This document shows positions 23,296 through 24,863 of a stretch of 24,863 nucleotides of DNA, one piece after another. The stretch spans positions 1 through 24,863 of the forward strand of contig CAYZDV010000013.1 of NCBI GenBank assembly GCA_964477275.1. Direction: 5' to 3'. The translations under genes were made by a program, and so were the position numbers. The DNA is from CAYZDV01 sp964477275 (lineage in GTDB: Bacteria > Acidobacteriota > Aminicenantia > Aminicenantales > Aminicenantaceae). Position 1 is the first letter of the stretch. Each line of letters opens with the position of its first letter. The notes beneath the pieces were generated by a model that ran no database searches, was not told the DNA's origin, and saw only the letters and a program-made list of their open reading frames with translations.

Positions 23296-24626
23296 AGTCG
23301 ATTCTGATCATTGACGATGATCCTCTCGTCACCAAAACCCTTTCCTCCTATCTTTCCAAGGAGAAGTTTGAAGTCACGACCGCAGAAGACGGAGAAGAAG
23401 GGCTCCGGAAATACGAGGAGTGCGCACCGGACCTGGTCATCCTCGATATCCGACTTCCGGACATGGACGGCCTGGAAGTCCTGTGCAGAATCAAAGAAAA
23501 GAACACGAACGCGACCATCATCGTCATGACCGCCTACGATGACATGAAATCCACGGTCCAGGCCGTCAAATCAGGCGCTTTCGAATACCTGGTCAAGCCC
23601 CTGGATTATGTCGAGCTCGACCTGACCATCGAAAAGGCTTTCCAGATCAAGAGCCTGGAAGAAAAAGTCAGCTACCTGATGGAAGAAAAGCAGAAAGAAT
23701 ACACCATTGACAACATCATCGGCCGTTCCCCTCCGATGAGAGAGGTGTTCAAGCTCATCGGTTCGGTGGCGGACACAAGAACCAACATCCTCATCCAGGG
23801 TGAAAGCGGGACCGGAAAAGAGCTGGTGGCCAAGGCGATTCACTACAACAGCCCCTACCGGGATGAACCCTTTATCGTTATCAACTGCTCCGCCATTTCC
23901 GACACGCTACTGGAGAGCGAGCTTTTCGGCCACGTCAAAGGGGCTTTCACCGACGCGGTTTGTGAGACGAAAGGGAAGTTTGAAATAGCGGGAAAGGGCA
24001 CTCTGTTCCTGGACGAGGTAGGAGATGTCTCGCCTGGCCTCCAGTCCAAACTGCTGAGAGTCATCGAGACAAGGGACTTCATGAAAGTGGGAGGAGAGAA
24101 AGTCCTGAAGACGGAAGCGAGGATCATCGCCGCCACCAATCAAGACCTCAATGCATTGATCGAAAAAGGGAAATTCCGCGAAGACCTCTATTATCGACTG
24201 AAGGTGGTGGAAATCACGCTCCCCCCTCTTCGGGAGAGAAGAGAGGACATCCCGGACCTGACGGCTTATCTTTTGGAGAAAATCAACCGCGAGCTCCGCA
24301 AAAACGTCAAGAAGGTTCCCCCTGAGGTGATGAAGATTCTCGCAGAACTTCCCTGGAAGGGGAATGTCAGAGAGCTGGAGAACACCCTGACCCGCGCGGC
24401 CATCATGGCCAAAGGCGATGTCATCCTGCCGGAAAACTTGCCCGTCGAAAGCAGCGAGAGGGATATTTTTCCGAGAGAACTCGTTCCCCTGAGAGAAGTG
24501 GAAAAAAAATACATCCAGCATGTCCTGAAAGCGACGAAAGGCAACAAAACAAAAGCCAGCCAGATCCTCCAGATCACCCGCCCGACACTGGATAAAAAAA
24601 TCAAAGACTACAGCCTGGATGTTTAG
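23292..24626 (+). CDS. NtrC-family sigma54-dependent response regulator
   Basis: A 444-residue protein with three domains. The receiver (1-120) has the acidic pocket D8-D10, phospho-acceptor D52 in LDIRLPDMDG, T80 and K102. The AAA+ sigma54-activation domain (about 141-370) has Walker A GESGTGKE (170-177), the sigma54-contacting loop as GAFTDA (217-222) where GAFTGA is usual, Walker B GTLFLDEVGD (236-245) and the RLKVVEITLPPLRERREDIP segment. The C-terminal Fis-type helix-turn-helix (about 412-442, KATKGNKTKASQILQITRPT) binds DNA. The protein should hydrolyse ATP to open sigma54 promoter complexes after phosphorylation by the kinase encoded just upstream, with which it overlaps by four bases. 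The sigma54 promoter at 20163 makes autoregulation likely. Confidence 0.95.
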   Translation: MKSILIIDDDPLVTKTLSSYLSKEKFEVTTAEDGEEGLRKYEECAPDLVILDIRLPDMDGLEVLCRIKEKNTNATIIVMTAYDDMKSTVQAVKSGAFEYLVKPLDYVELDLTIEKAFQIKSLEEKVSYLMEEKQKEYTIDNIIGRSPPMREVFKLIGSVADTRTNILIQGESGTGKELVAKAIHYNSPYRDEPFIVINCSAISDTLLESELFGHVKGAFTDAVCETKGKFEIAGKGTLFLDEVGDVSPGLQSKLLRVIETRDFMKVGGEKVLKTEARIIAATNQDLNALIEKGKFREDLYYRLKVVEITLPPLRERREDIPDLTAYLLEKINRELRKNVKKVPPEVMKILAELPWKGNVRELENTLTRAAIMAKGDVILPENLPVESSERDIFPRELVPLREVEKKYIQHVLKATKGNKTKASQILQITRPTLDKKIKDYSLDV

Positions 24627-24863
24627 GCTTCCCCTCTTTTGCTTCTGATGACTCTCCGTACAGATCACCGTGTAAACGCTCTTTACTTTCTGTAAACATT
24701 TTTTCACCAGCGGCGAAAAGTCAATCCCTCTTCATGCAGATTTTTTTTCTGGACATCACTGCCCCCCCCGTTGTTTACCTAAGGGAAAAAACGCATTAAT
24801 TTATAATTTATTTATTATCAGTTAAATATAAAACATACCATGGGCTCCCAACAGGTTTTTAAC
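24627..24863. other. Intergenic end region with a TGTAAA-type dyad
   Basis: These 237 bases follow the regulator stop. TGTAAA-CGCTC-TTTACT (24671-24687) repeats the pattern of the dyad at 20072, and a further TGTAAA half-site lies at 24691-24696. An eight-C run occurs near 24760, followed by AT-rich DNA. An ATG at 24839 lacks a ribosome site and cannot be judged. No clear terminator and no -24/-12 element is visible before the window ends. The dyad could be the activator site for a gene beyond the right edge. Confidence 0.5.

Noticed and set aside
24839..24863. ATG at 24839 as the start of a further gene
   Set aside because: Only eight codons are inside the window, there is no ribosome site, and nothing is recognisable.

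Overview
The window is bacterial, of moderate GC with AT-rich intergenic stretches, and every gene reads as an intact chromosomal gene. Two GWxTD-domain proteins, an Oar-like TonB-dependent receptor with an N-terminal carboxypeptidase-regulatory-like domain, and a sulfatase-fold enzyme fused to TPR repeats point to a Gram-negative member of the Acidobacteriota/Aminicenantes type. That assignment is an inference from gene families; no rRNA or other phylogenetic marker is present. I see no tRNA, rRNA, CRISPR, phage or insertion sequence.

Layout. (1) Positions 1-6083, minus strand: a tightly packed six-gene cluster read from a sigma70-like promoter near 6155. The order is an exported PHP metallohydrolase, a CDP-alcohol phosphatidyltransferase, a radical SAM protein with extra C-terminal cysteines, a VTT/DedA-like membrane protein, an NAD-dependent epimerase/dehydratase and a diacylglycerol-kinase-like protein cut by the left edge. 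Together they look like a membrane-lipid or lipid-headgroup pathway whose product is unknown. (2) 6357-7319, plus strand: a divergently transcribed GNAT acetyltransferase with a well-formed -10/-35 promoter of its own. (3) 7386-11866, minus strand: a three-gene cell-envelope operon (GWxTD+TPR, CarboxypepD_reg+TPR, GWxTD). (4) 11867-12514: a 648-base AT-rich divergent regulatory region with a near-perfect sigma54 promoter facing right, a weaker sigma54-like site facing left, dyads between them, and a 144-bp palindromic element inside the right-hand 5' leader. (5) 12515-20028, plus strand: TonB-dependent receptor, terminator, then sulfatase-fold/TPR protein, exported creatininase-family hydrolase and exported M19 dipeptidase. 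(6) 20072-24626, plus strand: a 17-bp dyad and a near-perfect sigma54 promoter, then a family-5 (peptide-type) solute-binding protein, a membrane histidine kinase and an NtrC-type sigma54 activator, the last two overlapping by four bases.

The main hypothesis is a sigma54 circuit. The window encodes an NtrC-family regulator and has three -24/-12 elements: before its own operon, before the outer-membrane receptor and (weaker) before the GWxTD operon. The solute-binding protein has no permease or ATPase beside it and may be the ligand sensor of a three-component system. Outer-membrane receptor, exported peptidases and a peptide-type binding protein would fit regulated acquisition of peptides or amides. 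A TGTAAA-N5-TTTAC[A/T] dyad occurs both upstream of the regulatory operon and downstream of the regulator gene, and is the best candidate for the regulator's binding site, although the divergent 12-kb region lacks an obvious copy.
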